A DNA stretch of 64,000 nt from NCBI GenBank assembly GCA_905116865.2, contig CAJHNH020000222.1, positions 1 through 64,000 of the forward strand, given 5' to 3'. Under the pieces are notes generated by a model. That model was not told the origin of the DNA. It saw only the letters and a program-made list of their open reading frames with translations, and did no database searches. Numbering within the stretch: position 1 is the first letter of the stretch; every line of letters begins with the position of its first letter. This document shows positions 29,801-40,690 of this stretch, one piece after another. The position numbers and the translations under genes were made by a program. The DNA is from Candidula unifasciata (taxonomy: Eukaryota; Mollusca; Gastropoda; Stylommatophora; Geomitridae).

Positions 29801-31037
29801 ATGCGCTCCACGCCCATATCAGATATGGAAACAATTACTGGTCTCCATAATCTGGAAGATAGGAGAGACACAAAGATCCTCACCCAGCTCTCCAAATACC
29901 ACCACTTTCAAGAACAACCCATGTACAGCCGACTACAGAAACCACAGAAGGCTAGACTAAAGAGAACTTGCTTTATTAAGAACGCAAATGCCAAGCTCGC
30001 TGTCCTTAAACTCCCTCCCATAATACAAAATGTTCCACTTAAACCTTACAACGACTGCCCCGCTTGGCTTAGGGATAGCCTACCAACAGTCAGAACCACT
30101 GTAACAGGGGTCTCCTCCAAATCATCAATGAGCAGCACTGATATGAAATCAACTACAGAAGGAGAGATCAATAGACTTTACCCACACCAGAGTTGGATTC
30201 GAGTGTATACAGATGGTTCAGCCAAGAGAGCAGTAAGAGACGGAGGAGGAGGAATATACATAGAATGCCCAAATGGTTTAAAAATCAACCAGGCTGTACC
30301 AACAGGTTCATATTCCTCCAATTACAGAGCAGAGGCAGAAGCACTTCTAGCAGCATGTTCTTTCCTGAATGGACAACAGCACAGCAAATATAGCAGAGTG
30401 GTCTTTCTGACTGATGCTATGTCAGTTCTACAAGCAATTGATAACCCAAAAGACACTCAGTTTGTAGACTTGACGCAACAGCTGATTTACTTAGGCTCTT
30501 CAGTAGAACAATCTGTACTGCAGTGGATTCCAGGTCACTGTGGCTTGGAAGGCAGGGAATAGCGGACAGATTGGCCAGAAACGGCAGTGACATGGTACAA
30601 CCAAATAGCGACTTAACCCACCAAGAGATGAAAACACTAATACAATCTAGTATCCAAGAAAGGTGGCTGGATACCCACACCAGATTTTCTCCCCAAGACT
30701 CACTTCATCGCCTCTCTAGAGAGGGACAGTCTATTATATTCAGACTAAGGACAGGGCACAACAGATTTCGTCAACATATGTTCAAATTTTTCGGTGTAGG
30801 AAATACGGAGACGTGTCCCTGCAGCGTGGCACCCGAAAATGCTGAGCATGTGCTCCAACACTGTCAACTGTATGTTGACAACAGAGACGCAATCTGGCCT
30901 GTTCCAACCACAATGAAGACAAAACTGTATGGTACACAAGAGGATATGGATTGCACGATAGCTTTCATAAAGGCTACCGGCCTCCTGATATAAGTTTTCT
31001 GACAGAAGGATCGAAGAAGAAGAAGAATATAACAAAT
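26886..31037 (+). mobile_element. Full-length non-LTR retrotransposon with 12-bp TSD
   Basis: The element (26898-31025, 4128 bp) is flanked by perfect AATATAACAAAT copies at 26886-26897 and 31026-31037. It has a 785-bp 5' leader with a strong hairpin (GTAGGTGGG...CCCACCTA, about 27301-27341), one long reading frame (27683-30993, with a frameshift near 30559), and a short GAAGAAGAAG tail. A separate upstream ORF1 was not found. The complete 5' end plus intact TSD are unusual among the truncated retroelements here. Confidence 0.9.
27683..30993 (+). pseudogene. LINE polyprotein: EEP endonuclease, RT, RNase H (one frameshift)
   Basis: The first frame has 959 codons (27683-30562). The EEP nuclease motifs are QWNAEG near residue 14, QETHL with Glu at 42, GDFNSCSPSWG at 135, and SDHRP at 212. 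RT motifs are NQAPGPDKI (about 325), YRPISL, VDMEKAFDKVW, GVPQGGVLSP and YADD at 544-547. RNase H has YTDGS (Asp 844), AEAEAL (Glu 884) and TDAMS (Asp 911). After GHCGLEG a one-base loss near 30559 creates a TAG. The other frame continues from about 30550 with IADRLARNGS, the fourth RNase H Asp, and ends in a Cys/His knuckle (CPCSVAPENAEHVLQHC) and a stop at 30993. RNase H plus EEP places it in the I/Jockey-type group; the exact clade is not assigned. All catalytic residues seen are kept, so only the frameshift breaks it. Confidence 0.93.
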
Positions 31038-31324
31038 AAAAAATTATGTTGAGAAATGTAAGTTCGACTTTACAACATTTTGGTCAGACCAGGACTCTGT
31101 CATAGGTCAAGGAGACCCCGTACAGGAAAATATCTTGGAGCTCAGCTCTGGTAGATAAAAATTAGTTACAAACGTTTGAATGTGTTCGACTGGCACCTTC
31201 ATTTTTGAACAGTAATAACTTTCAGTCTAAATTTAAAAAAAAGACAATTACAAGGACTGTTTCTTTTTAAAAAAAAATTTGAAAAGTGTCAGTTTTTAAT
31301 AGTTTTATGGGTGTTAAAGGTATT

Positions 31325-31475
31325 GAACTGATTACACAAGATAGAATGGAATGGAGGAATAGACTGCCAGCCCTATTTGACATATAGTGGCCCAACAACA
31401 AGATGCACAAAGCAGGACGTTATATCTTCCTTGACACCTGAAGTGGTAAAAGGGGACGTAAAGAAGAAGGAGACT
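31325..31475 (+). mobile_element. RTE-type 3' tail fragment
   Basis: GATTACACAAGATAGAATGG, then TTATATCTTCCTTGACACCT and GTAAAGAAGAAGGAG match the final part of the 19.4-kb RTE family (LYLPRH coding end and GAAG tail). Confidence 0.65.
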
Positions 31476-31744
31476 ACAGGATAATGAATGAATTGCCATT
31501 CCAAGGGCGATGTAGTCATTATTAAATATACTATTCTGACTATATGTAGATTATCTTATTTATTTATAATGGTCTTGTTGTAACGTAAGTTGCAAGAAAT
31601 GTAACACTTTTTGGTGATGGTTGGTGAAGATAGCTGAGAATCTTGTTGTTAATACTATATCTCTGCGACCTCCAACCTCTTCTTGATTTGTTCACTGCTC
31701 TTGATTTGTTCACTGCTACACTAAAACATTTCAGCACGCTGTTT

Positions 31745-31995
31745 CATGCAGAGCGGCTGAGGATCGGAAGGTCATGGGTTTGCTTCCTGGCAGAGCCGGG
31801 CTTTTAATAAAAAAAAATGACCTTGGCTCCCAAGTCGACCCAGCCTAGAGTGGGTACCGGGTGCAGTCCCAGTAAAGTCGGCCAGCATGATGCTGACCAC
31901 ATTGCCCATCTTGTGCAGATTCGTCTATAAAATATAGGTCTAGCCCTTTATGCCCTATGCGCCTAAAGGCTTGGAAAAGGGTCTTTTACTGACTC
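31745..31995 (+). mobile_element. SINE family A copy
   Basis: AGCGGCTGAGGATCGGAAGG, GGCTCCCAAGTCGACCCAGC, GGGTACCGGGTGCAGTCCC, TATAAAATATAGGTCTAGCC and tail GGCTTGGAAAAGGGTC. It lies 80 bp before the second GTPase exon. Confidence 0.85.
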
Positions 31996-32075
31996 TGTTT
32001 CTTATGTATAGTGAGAGAGACACGTTGCATTAAATACTTTGTATAGTTACAAGACATATAACATTTTTTGATCAG

Positions 32076-32187
32076 GACTGGTGAAGATTGCTGAGAGTCT
32101 TGGCCTCCATCTGCTGGCACCAAGGAAGAAGATCACAGTTCTCTTGATTGGCAACCATTCAGCTGGAAAGAGCTCCTTCATCAATTG
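32076..32187 (+). CDS. Dynamin/EHD-like GTPase, P-loop exon
   Basis: Acceptor TTTTTTGATCAG ends at 32075; donor G|GTGAGT starts at 32188. The exon encodes LVKIAESLGLHLLAPRKKI, then TVLLIGNHSAGKSSFIN, and ends with two bases of the next codon (TG, so Trp or Cys). GNHSAGKS is the G1/P-loop (GxxxxGKS) that binds GTP phosphates. The sequence around it (basic PRKK before a hydrophobic strand, SSFIN after) is that of dynamin-superfamily proteins of the EHD/sarcalumenin type, which remodel membranes. No G2-G4 motifs were found in the rest of the window, so the remaining exons are either beyond 64000 or too short for me to see. The phase fits the 25559-25707 exon. Confidence 0.82.
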
Positions 32188-32189
32188 GT

Positions 32190-33183
32190 GAGTACATGTA
32201 TTTTTTTGCTGTAATGTTTAGCTACAAATTTGCTATTCTTCTTTTTCTTTCTGTCTTCTTACTTCTGCTCCATATCTTCTTCTTCTTCTTCACGTCCATG
32301 CTGCTGATAGTCATGTAATTAGAGAATAATTCAACAAAACTTTCAATAAATGTTGCCCGCTGCAAGTACTGCTCTAATGTTTGCTTTAAAATATTACTCC
32401 CGAATACCAGCTATTCATAGACACTGTTGGTGGTTAAAAACAAAAATAACCCAAAAATTTTCCAGACCTCACTTAGAGTAGCTCTGGCTGTTTAAGATTC
32501 TACATCAGGATTAAATAAAATATAAGGCTATTATTCCTCCTGGTATTTCCACTATTCACCTCTGGTGATCTGGTGCAGTGACTAGAATTTTCAGTTATAA
32601 TTTATCTGAAACCTGAAGATTAAAATTACTGTTACCAGTTTTGTCCCAGGGAAGAGGCTTGCCAAGTGATTACAACATCAGACTCTCATGTGGGAGGGAC
32701 TGAGTTTTACCCCTGTTAAGGTGATAAATTGACATTTTCAGGTTGGGGAGGAATTAAACATCATAACCTGCATAGTCTGTGGTGAATGCACTAGCCACGT
32801 GGCCCTAAAGCCTCATGCTCACAATCACCCTGCCTACTGCACCCTAAAAAGCAGTAAATAAAACAGTTATGACACTAGTTATAATTTATCTGAGACATGA
32901 AGATTACAATTGCTATAACAAGTTATGATAAAATTTACTCCCATAAAGTGGTTATAAAAGCAGGTTTGAGTGCTGAATCTAGGAATTAAGAGTTGACATG
33001 AAGTTTAAAAGAATTAACTTAACTTGCTGACACTATAATTATGTGTTGTTTTGTTTTTTTGTTTTGTTCTGTTCTCCTTCTGAGTGTTTCATTTTGTTCT
33101 TGTATTTTTTACGAGAATGCGGAAATATTGGTGCCGCACACCAACGTCGTTTACGTGCGCCGCGATACTCCGAATACTAAATG
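32190..33183 (+). other. Next intron of the GTPase gene, mostly unassigned
   Basis: A tRNA-like fragment at about 32650-32720 (GAGGCTTGCCAAGTGATTAC ... GGGACTGAGTTTTACCCC) looks like an old SINE head. The rest is AT-rich with T-runs and shows no exon I can support. Confidence 0.4.
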
Positions 33184-33820
33184 GTTGTTGTTCTGCTGAG
33201 CACAAACCTTATCTTCATGGAAGTCAACACGGTCCGCTTGGGTTGTTTCTGCTGAGCACAAACCTTATCTTCATGGATGTCAACACGGTCCGCTTGGGTT
33301 GTTTCTGCTGAGCACAAACCTTATCTTCATGGATGTCAACACGGTCCGCTTGGGTTGTTTCTGCTGAGCACAAACCTTATCTTCATGGATGTCAACACGG
33401 TCCACTTGGGTTGTTTCTGCTGAGCACAAACCTTATCTTCATGGATGTCAACACGGTCCGCTTGGGTTGTTTCTGCTGAGCACAAACCTTATCTTCATGG
33501 ATGTCAACACAGTCCGCTTGGGTTGTTTCTGCTGAGCACAAACCTTATCTTCATGGATGTCAACACGGTCCGCTTGGGTTGTTTCTGCTGAGCACAAACC
33601 TTATCTTCATGGATGTCAACACGGTCCGCTTGGGTTGTTTCTGCTGAGCACAAACCTTATCTTCATGGATGTCAACACGGTCCTCTTGGGTTGTTTCTGC
33701 TGAGCACAAACCTTATCTTCATGGAAGTCAACACGGTCCGCTTGGGTTGTTTCTGCTGAGCACAAACCTTATCTTCATGGATGTCAACACGGTCCTCTTG
33801 GGTTGTTTCTGCTGATTTCC
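33184..33820. repeat. 56-bp minisatellite, about 11 units
   Basis: Unit: TTGTTTCTGCTGAGCACAAA, CCTTATCTTCATGGATGTCA, ACACGGTCCGCTTGGG (56 bp), very uniform. Minus-strand frames through it are repeat by-products. Confidence 0.97.
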
Positions 33821-34555
33821 TGGATGGCTGCACATTTTCTGGTGAGTGAGTTTTAAAAAAAATTTTTACTAAAATTGTAAACATTTATTTTTTACAAGTA
33901 ATTTTTTTTTTATAAGATTACTATCTTGAATATGTGTTGTTAATTTGATTAAAGTTGTCATAAAGTATATTGAGCTGTGGATTGCAAACTGTTTCTCCTC
34001 GATGACGCTTAATGGCAAAAGTGGAAATTGATGTTGATAGTGAAGCATGCAGCTGGAGAACTTAAAATAATGGCTACACATTTGCTGCAAGAGTGTCCAA
34101 CAAATTGTCACCTCCCCAGCGCCTTTTACAGACAGTTTATGGAGATGTCAGGAAGCTCTGATGACTGCTTTATTTAAAAATATCCATGCTGACATCTGAA
34201 GGTGAGAAAGAATATTACATATATTCAGGGCTTTTCTTTTCTTAAAAAAAACTGGTGCCGGTACTGGTGAGGAGGATTGTACAAAAATAGTGCTGGTGCT
34301 CATCACAAAGTGTGTATTATGGTAGCACTGAAAAAAACGGAAGCATAAAAAATTAGCCAGTGATGCATACCATCGGCACCTTCAGAAAAAAGCCCTGCGT
34401 AGATGACTTTTGTACTGATTACTCTTTATACATCTTTTTATTAGGCTTGTCCTTTTTTTTTGTAAAAAAAAAAAAAAGCTATATACATGTTGGAATGCAT
34501 CTTCAGTCCAGTGTTATGTTTCCATATAATGTTTCCATATAACATTACATCCTCA
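33821..34555. other. AT-rich stretch, unassigned
   Basis: Homopolymer A and T runs and no gene or repeat ends supported. Confidence 0.3.
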
Positions 34556-34910
34556 AATGAACGTAAAATTGTAACAACAGAGATAAAATGCCTTAGAAGA
34601 GCTGCAGGAGTTTCAAGGAACCACAGAATACAAAATCAGATGAATGCTAGGAATAAAGTTAATCTTAAAAGTCATCAAAGAACAACAAATGAAGTGGTTT
34701 GGACACCTAACAAGAATGCCCTGGTACTATCTGCCACAGCCAGCCACACTAAAACGTTACAATGGGTATAGAGCGAGTTGAAGACCTGACACAGCCTTAC
34801 TGAAATGAACATCAGTCTTAATAGTGCTCTTGACACAGCTTATCACCGAATGTGCATCTCCCCCCGACACTTCCCTAAGGTACAAGGTGGAAGAGACAAA
34901 GAAGAAAAGA
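34556..34910 (+). mobile_element. RTE-type LINE 3' end, degenerate
   Basis: The frame starts NERKIVTTEIKCLRRAAGVS, then reads QMKWFGHLTRMPWYYL-like and ends near a CTCCCCCCGACACTTCCCTA stretch. It resembles the copies at 50115-50415 and 52690-53280. Confidence 0.7.
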
Positions 34911-35014
34911 CAAGATGCTGTTAGTTTATATATAGGAAATTTTAGTTTTATTTCCAGTTCAACTATACTTGGCTATTATTAGGATACACAGAGCAGACTG
35001 TTTAATGCAATCTC

Positions 35015-35175
35015 AGATGGGGCGAATTTCTGTTGTAAAGAACAATTTGTTTATCTCCGGCAATTTTTCTTGCTTGAATTCTTTTCTGGATAAGAGGAGT
35101 TTCTGATAAGAAGAACCAGTTTTGAGGTCCCTAGTGAGTTCTCCTTGTCAGGTCTGCATCATATACTGTAACTAA
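35015..35175. repeat. Dispersed repeat M
   Basis: GGGCGAATTTCTGTTGTAAA, CTGGATAAGAGGAGTTTCTG and GAGTTCTCCTTGTCA recur in the same order at 46165-46300 (GGCCAATTTCTGTTCTGTAA, CTGGATAGGAGGAATTTCG, GAGTTCTCCTTATCA). It is probably an old MITE. Confidence 0.5.
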
Positions 35176-35694
35176 TCTGCATTTATCTTGAAGAACTTCA
35201 CCGTTTTTTTTTATATAAAACCTTGATGGTGTTTGTATTTTTCTCAGAAGCCACAATTTTTCTGCTGTTAGATTTTTAGCTGTCTCCCTTTTATTAAGTC
35301 TCATTACCAAGCAGCACTATAGCGTCTTAGCATTACTTTTCTCATTACAAGTGACTTTTGTGTATTAGTTTGTTCATGGCTTTTTTCCTGGTGGTGGTAG
35401 TAGCACCAGCAACTTTTTAAGGCATTTTGTTGTTGTTGATTGCTTCTGTACTAGGTAGGCACTTTGTGGAGCGTACTGCCACCTTTCATTAGATGTTTTC
35501 TGGTAGATAGAGGCATCTTTTTTTCTAAATAAAAGTCCCTATTTTGCAACTTGCAACAGGCTGCTTTTTTCTTTTCCTTTGGGGATTATTCTAACTTCTA
35601 TAAGGCATCTTCAATGTTTCCAAGATAATCGCACTGATGCGCCTGTTTTCAGATTTCTCTCAGTCATATGGGCATTATACTGTGATGTTTATAA
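35176..35694. other. Unassigned stretch
   Basis: T-rich sequence with no supported gene or repeat end. Confidence 0.3.
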
Positions 35695-35975
35695 GAAAGT
35701 AAAAGTAAAGGGCTCTTTTTTTGACGCCTTTGGGTGTATTAGGCACAGAGGGCTGGACCTATATTTTATTGACCAATGGGCACTTGGTGGCTAGCATCAC
35801 ACCTTCCGCTTTTGCTTCCCAGGACTGTACCTAGTACCCACTCATGGCTGGGTCAACCTGGTAGCCTAGGTAATTGGGGGGGGGGGTAAGTTCGGCTCCT
35901 TTGGTATCCCTACCCACAACGTCCTGATCCACAGGAGAGTGTCTAGCCGCTACAGCACAGCAACTCATTGATAAG
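35695..35975 (-). mobile_element. SINE family A copy
   Basis: GGGCTCTTTTTTTGACGCCT, TATATTTTATTGACCAATGG, TCCCAGGACTGTACCTAGTA and reversed head GTGTCTAGCCGCTACAGCAC. A poly(G) run at 35876-35886 lies in the body. Confidence 0.8.
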
Positions 35976-36504
35976 AAAGCAATGTAAATAATTCAGTTTA
36001 ATGCTAATTTATTTGTCACGACTATTAAAAATACTATTGTTTATACATTGCATTGAAGCCTCTTCTCGAAAAGTATTTTGTCGCATTGTTTTATCAATTA
36101 TTTTCCATCTTATGACTGCATTTCTAATTTTCTTACTAGGTAATCAATCTGCACCCTTAAGTGGAGTTTGGAGTGAAGCAAACACTTTCTGAATGATTTG
36201 GCCTAGAATAAGTTACTGCTACAGCCCATTTTGACACTCAACAAAGGATTTAAAATGTAGGTATATATGTACTTTATATATTTCTTTTTTTCCTCTTCGT
36301 TAATGTATTTATTTTCTGTTGTTGGAAAAACTTGCACGGTCCTCTAGGTCCCCAAATGTATAATTAGTAATGTCTTGAGTACTTTAAATGTTTTTTGATT
36401 TAATTGACATAAAATAAAGTACTGCCAGAAGATTTGCTGCCCATATTGGCAATCAGCAAAAGATGTAAAATATTTGGTTGTACCTTCATTGTGTGTGTGG
36501 GGGG

Positions 36505-36768
36505 GGGGGGGATCAAGAATAGACCCACTGCTTCCATAACCCACATATTGTTGGAGTTGACTGATTGAGGGCATCTTTCGCAGTCAGAGTGCATATGTGT
36601 AAGAGGCAAGGAACCAAGAGTCTGCATACAAATAAGCCAGATCTGTGAAACGAATGTGCATGCAACACTCAGGTTCTGGAACAAGACTAACATTCGTAGG
36701 TAGATGAGCAACCAGAACTTTCCACTGGAATTTACAGCTGGCGAACGCAAAGAAAAAGTGTACTAAAA
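36505..36768 (+). mobile_element. SINE family B copy
   Basis: AATAGACCCACTGCTTCCAT, GAGTGCATATGTGTAAGAGG, CTCAGGTTCTGGAACAAGAC, TTTCCACTGGAATTTACAGC and tail CGCAAAGAAAAAG. A poly(G) run at about 36501-36511 is just upstream. Confidence 0.8.
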
Positions 36769-36959
36769 ATATTTTCGCTAGTCTGATATTATTCATTTTT
36801 GTGGGCTGCTGAATTTTTTTCTGGCGAAAACCACAGGGGAGTAAGGGCAGCTTGGGGCCTCTGATCATCCAAAGGGGTCTGTCTTCTGTTGATATTTTGG
36901 CTGCATTACCCACCTGCCACTCTTCCAAGGGTCTTTTTACTGGTGTATATTTATAATTT

Positions 36960-37145
36960 GGCCTCTGTAGCTTAAGGGTTGTGAATGCGCTTTGTAATTC
37001 CGAGGTACCTGGTTTGATTCAAGCTGCTGGTGATTTGGCAGCAGACTTCCTTGCTTTGGTTCGGGACCAGGTGTCGAAAGTCAGCCATTTAGAAAGCAAT
37101 GGTAGATGACTTTAGTAAAATTGCCTAGTAAAACCAAAACAGCCA
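36960..37145 (+). mobile_element. SINE family D copy
   Basis: Head CCTCTGTAGCTTAAGGGTTG, GTACCTGGTTTGATTCAAGC, body GGTGTCGAAAGTCAGCCATT and GCCTAGTAAAACCAAAACAG. The 3' tail is missing. Confidence 0.75.
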
Positions 37146-37320
37146 ACAAATATTTTTGAGGGTTTGGGGGGGATGGGGGCGGGGAGGGTTAGGATTAGGG
37201 TTGAGGTTAGGGTTAGGTAAAGGCACGAAAACCTTGACCTTGGTACAAATGCGCTAAAGCACAGAAAACGTGGAAAACCCGCTCTTACCACCCTCTCGAA
37301 TATTGGACTGTCACGCTGTT
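37146..37320. mobile_element. Fragment of MITE family N
   Basis: GGAAAACCCGCTCTTACCAC and CTCTCGAATATTGGACTGTC match the inner right part of the 12652 and 25222 elements. The upstream GGGTTAGGATTAGGGTT stretch is the counterpart of their G-rich centre, not telomere. Confidence 0.5.
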
Positions 37321-37559
37321 TATGGTTGGCTAAAAAGAAAGCACCAAATTCTTTTCTGTCAAATTTCCAACATGTATTGATCATGGAAAACACTTGTCCC
37401 AAAGATGCACTGCTCCAGGTGCTTACATTTTGTACAGCACACCTGTGGTGATATTTGTGCCTGTTGGCCGCCATATCAGATTTATTCTGGCATTTTATAT
37501 CAGGCTGTTCCGTCTCTGTACATTTCTCTAATGTTTCGCTAATTAATTTGTGTAGGTAA

Positions 37560-37885
37560 TGTTGAATTTTAGAATCAACATCATAGCACACAGGACACTC
37601 CCATAAACGCTCAGTCCCCATCTTCAACAGAAAGCGAAGAGTTCCAATTCTGTTGGTACCAGTAACTGTCTGATTGTACATCCATCTCGCCTTTCCCTTG
37701 AGTGTTGAGCGTTGGCCACATTCCCTGGTAGCTCCCTGCAGCGCCATTCTCCTCAGACCGTAATGATCTGTTTGTGCCTCCTAACTGTTCACTCGCTCCC
37801 ACGAGGCCCCTCACAACATCCAGCTGGTCATGTATCAGATCACTACCAAGTGGTGCAAAACCAGCCAGTCTATCTGCCTGCACTT
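37560..37885 (-). pseudogene. Family E: RNase H end and C-terminus of a LINE ORF
   Basis: Minus strand: the frame 37883-37611 starts MQADRLAGFAPLGSDLIHDQ (the last RNase H Asp in QADRL), then VVRGLVGASEQL. An overlapping frame 37747-37560 gives STLKGKARWMYNQTVTGTNR, IGTLRFLLKMGTERLWECP and VCYDVDS. The two parts are joined by frameshifts. Confidence 0.65.
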
Positions 37886-37904
37886 TGGTGTGAACTTTAG
37901 TTTG

Positions 37905-38290
37905 AGCAATGGATCAACATGATGACACAAGAGGGGTAACCTATAAATGCTCCATTCTACTTCTAATTCAAGCTTGAGTCCAAACAATCTCAATGCAATG
38001 CACGAACTCTGTAGCACTGGGGAGGATCCTGAAATACTTTGGGTATATTTTTAACTCCAATTTTTTTGCTAGGTTAGCGTTGTTAGGCTACTCTTTTCGA
38101 TTTCCAAGTGCCAAGGGATTTTCTGTGTGCGCAGCAGTACATACGGGCGTCCTATCTTACTACCCAGAGACCAAGAAAAGTTATAAGAAGTCCACTTGAA
38201 AAAATCCCACCCCTCACCAGGGCTTGAACCTGGGACCTCTAACATTCGAAGTGGATGCCATGCCTCGAGACGACTCAGCTCCTCCCTGCC
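37905..38290 (-). mobile_element. SINE family C copy
   Basis: ATGGATCAACATGATGACAC, GTAACCTATAAATGCTCCAT, ACTGGGGAGGATCCTGAAAT, the middle module with CGGGCGTCCTATCTTACTAC, and reversed head GGGCTTGAACCTGGGACC, ATGCCTCGAGACGACTCAGC. Confidence 0.85.
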
Positions 38291-38684
38291 TGCTCGTTTC
38301 CCAACACACCAGCATGACCTGAGAAAATATCCAAAGAACGCTAACTACCCGGGACCTCTGTGTATGATGGTAATAACAAAACTAAGTTGTGCAGATTTAG
38401 CTGATTATCTCCCTTTTGGTACAGCTTGTAGCAGAGTGTATTCCATACTTTTTTAAAATAAAAAACATGTCAATACTCGCCACCAAATAAAGTATTTTCG
38501 CGTGTATAGGCCCCAGTGTTTTAACTGGAAATTGTTGAAAAATAGGGTGCGGCTTACATTGGAGATATTAGACCTGCATGTCACTATTAATAGACAGGAG
38601 TTTCATCTGCGTTTCCAATTGCGAACATGCTGTAGCTATGTGTACTCCTTTGGCCACATCCAGTTCTCTTCCACATGTGGGTCC

Positions 38685-38960
38685 TGGGCTCCCATTATGG
38701 GGAAAACAAAAGTAGACCCACTGCCTGCCCAGTGTGCATGTCATAGAAGTCGACTGACTAGGGGGCTTCCTTTAAAGTCGGAGTGCATCTGTCTGAGAGG
38801 CAAGGAACCAACAGTCTGCATATATATAAGTTAGATATGTAAATGGATGTGCACACAACACTCAGGTTCTGGGAAAAGACTGAAGTCCAGATGTGGATGA
38901 ACAACCAGAATTTTCCGCTAGAGTTTACAGCCAGTGTACACAAAGAAGAAGAAGACGACA
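38685..38960 (+). mobile_element. SINE family B copy
   Basis: GGGCTCCCATTATGGGGAAA, GTAGACCCACTGCCTGCCC, GAGTGCATCTGTCTGAGAGG, CTCAGGTTCTGGGAAAAGAC, CGCTAGAGTTTACAGCCAGT and tail CAAAGAAGAAGAAGACG. Confidence 0.85.
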
Positions 38961-39824
38961 TCCAGTTCCTTACAAAAATCTGCTTAGTTGAGAATTGTAA
39001 CTGTGGTGAACTTGGGCAAGTTATACTGCTTACATGAATCAGTTTACCTGATTCCTTTCTCATATTTTTTCCACAATCTTTTTTTAAATTTGTGTTGTGA
39101 TTTCCTTACTCTTCTTTCTTAGTTTTATTTAGCCTTATGTTAGAAATGATACGTGATATCTAAATAATAATTTGAAAGGTTTGTCCGTAACGCTCCCTGC
39201 AGGTATATAAACTGACTCTTTCCTTTGATTAGACAAATATCGAAATAGATACACAAAAAAAAAACAATATATACGGGCAACATGTAATGCAGACACTACG
39301 CGCTGCATCATAATTCAGATCATGCAGTGTAGTAACACAAAACATGCACGCATTCACAGTGCAACAGGATTCATATCAGGGATCTAGGTGAGTATGTAGG
39401 CTCAGAATGGGAAACGAAAAAAGTTCATGTCTCAGAAAGTTCATAGATACATGTCCCCCATCTGGTTCATATATAGAGCAGTGTGCACCACTATATTATT
39501 ATTTTATTATTTTTATCAGTATTATCACTGGCATCATGAAAGCTGATAGACTGAAATGGTTGGGGCAAAAGAAGGCTTAAGCTCTCCTTTGCTTCTGACA
39601 CCATGTTATCTATTTCTCGCTTCAGGTGCAAGGGACTCATTGAGTGTCGTTTAGTATGCTGCACCTTTGTGTTGATTAAGAGCTAAAACAGTTGGTAAGT
39701 ATTTCTGTTGTTGTCATTGTGTCTGTCATTGTCAGTTCTGGGCTTGTCGGTGCTTTTCAGTTCCTTCTGTTCTCTAAAACTGTGGGGATTAATGACTGAG
39801 AATTATTTTGTTTTGTCCATCTCA
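38961..39824. other. Mostly unassigned; one RTE scrap
   Basis: 39525-39572 repeats TTATCACTGGCATCATGAAA and GACTGAAATGGTTGGGGC of the 23.8-kb RTE copy. The rest shows nothing I can support. Confidence 0.4.
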
Positions 39825-40690
39825 GATATTATGGTGTCTGTCGCAGAGGTTACTGTGTCTGTTTCAAAGGTTTAAGTGTCTGTCGCTGAGGTTGCTGTGT
39901 GTGTTTCAGAGGTTTAAGTGTCTGTCACAGAGGTTACTGTGTGTGTTGCAGAGGTATAAGTGTCTGTTGCAGAGGTATAAGTGTCTGTTGCAGAGGTTAC
40001 TGTATGTGTTTCAGAGGTATAACTGTCTGTCGCAGAGGTTACTGTGTCTGTTTCAGAGGTATAATTGTCTATCGCAGAGGTTACTGTGTGTGTTGCAAAG
40101 GTTTAAGTGTCTGTCGCAGAGGTTACTGTGTGTGTGTTTCAGAGGTTTAAGTGTCTGTCGCAGAGATTAGTGTGTGCGTTTCAGAGGTTTAAGTGTCTGT
40201 CGCAGAGGTTACTGTGTGTTTCAGAGGTTTAAGTGTCTGTCGCAGAGGTTACTGTGTGTGTTTCAGAGGTATAAGTGTCTGTCACAGAGGTTACTGTGTC
40301 TGTTTCAGAGGTATAAGTGTCTGTCGCAGAGGTTACTGTGTGTGTTTCAGAGGTATAAGTGTCTCTCGCAGAGGTTACTGCGTGTGTTTCAGAGGTATAA
40401 GTGTCTCTCGCAGAGGTTACTGTGTGTGTTTCAGAGGTTTCAGTGTCTGTCACAGAGGTTACTGTGTGTGTTTCAGAGGTTTAAGTGTCTGTCACAGAGG
40501 TTACTGTATCTGTTTCAGAGGTTACTGTATCTGTTTCAGAGGTTACTATGTCTGTTTCAGAGGCTAAAGTTTCTGTCCTAGAGATTTCTGTATCTGTTTC
40601 AGAGGTAAAATGTCTGTCTCAGGGGTTACTGCGTCTGTACCAGAGGTTATTGTGTCTGTTTCAAAGGTTACTGCGACAACCTCTGGTTCA
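39825..40690. repeat. 42-bp (2 x 21) minisatellite, about 20 units
   Basis: Two alternating 21-bp half units: GTGTCTGTCGCAGAGGTTAC plus T, and GTGTGTGTTTCAGAGGTTTA plus A. Several frames stay open for over 100 codons because the unit length is a multiple of three. They are not genes. Confidence 0.96.

Larger units (their letters stand above)
25708..32075 (+). other. Intron of the GTPase gene (about 6.4 kb)
   Basis: GT at 25708 and AG at 32074-32075. It contains a stretch of 450 bp (25710-26155) with a poly(G) run and nothing recognised, family E, SINE C, a full-length LINE in sense orientation (26898-31025), an RTE tail fragment and SINE A. Confidence 0.75.

Noticed and set aside
36001..36192. 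Small membrane protein frame
   Set aside because: AT-rich chance frame with hydrophobic bias; no start context or conserved neighbours.
37160..37216. Interstitial telomere (TTAGGG)n
   Set aside because: Only a few imperfect GGTTAGG/GGATTAGG words, and the place corresponds to the G-rich centre of a MITE family N copy.
39616..39700. Possible next exon of the GTPase gene (acceptor CGCTTCAG, donor-like GGTAAGT)
   Set aside because: The in-phase translation (CKGLIECRLVCC...) ends in a stop and bears no resemblance to dynamin-type sequence after the P-loop.
39808..40581. 135-codon CLSQRLLCVFQRFK-type protein
   Set aside because: A by-product of the 42-bp minisatellite; open in several frames.
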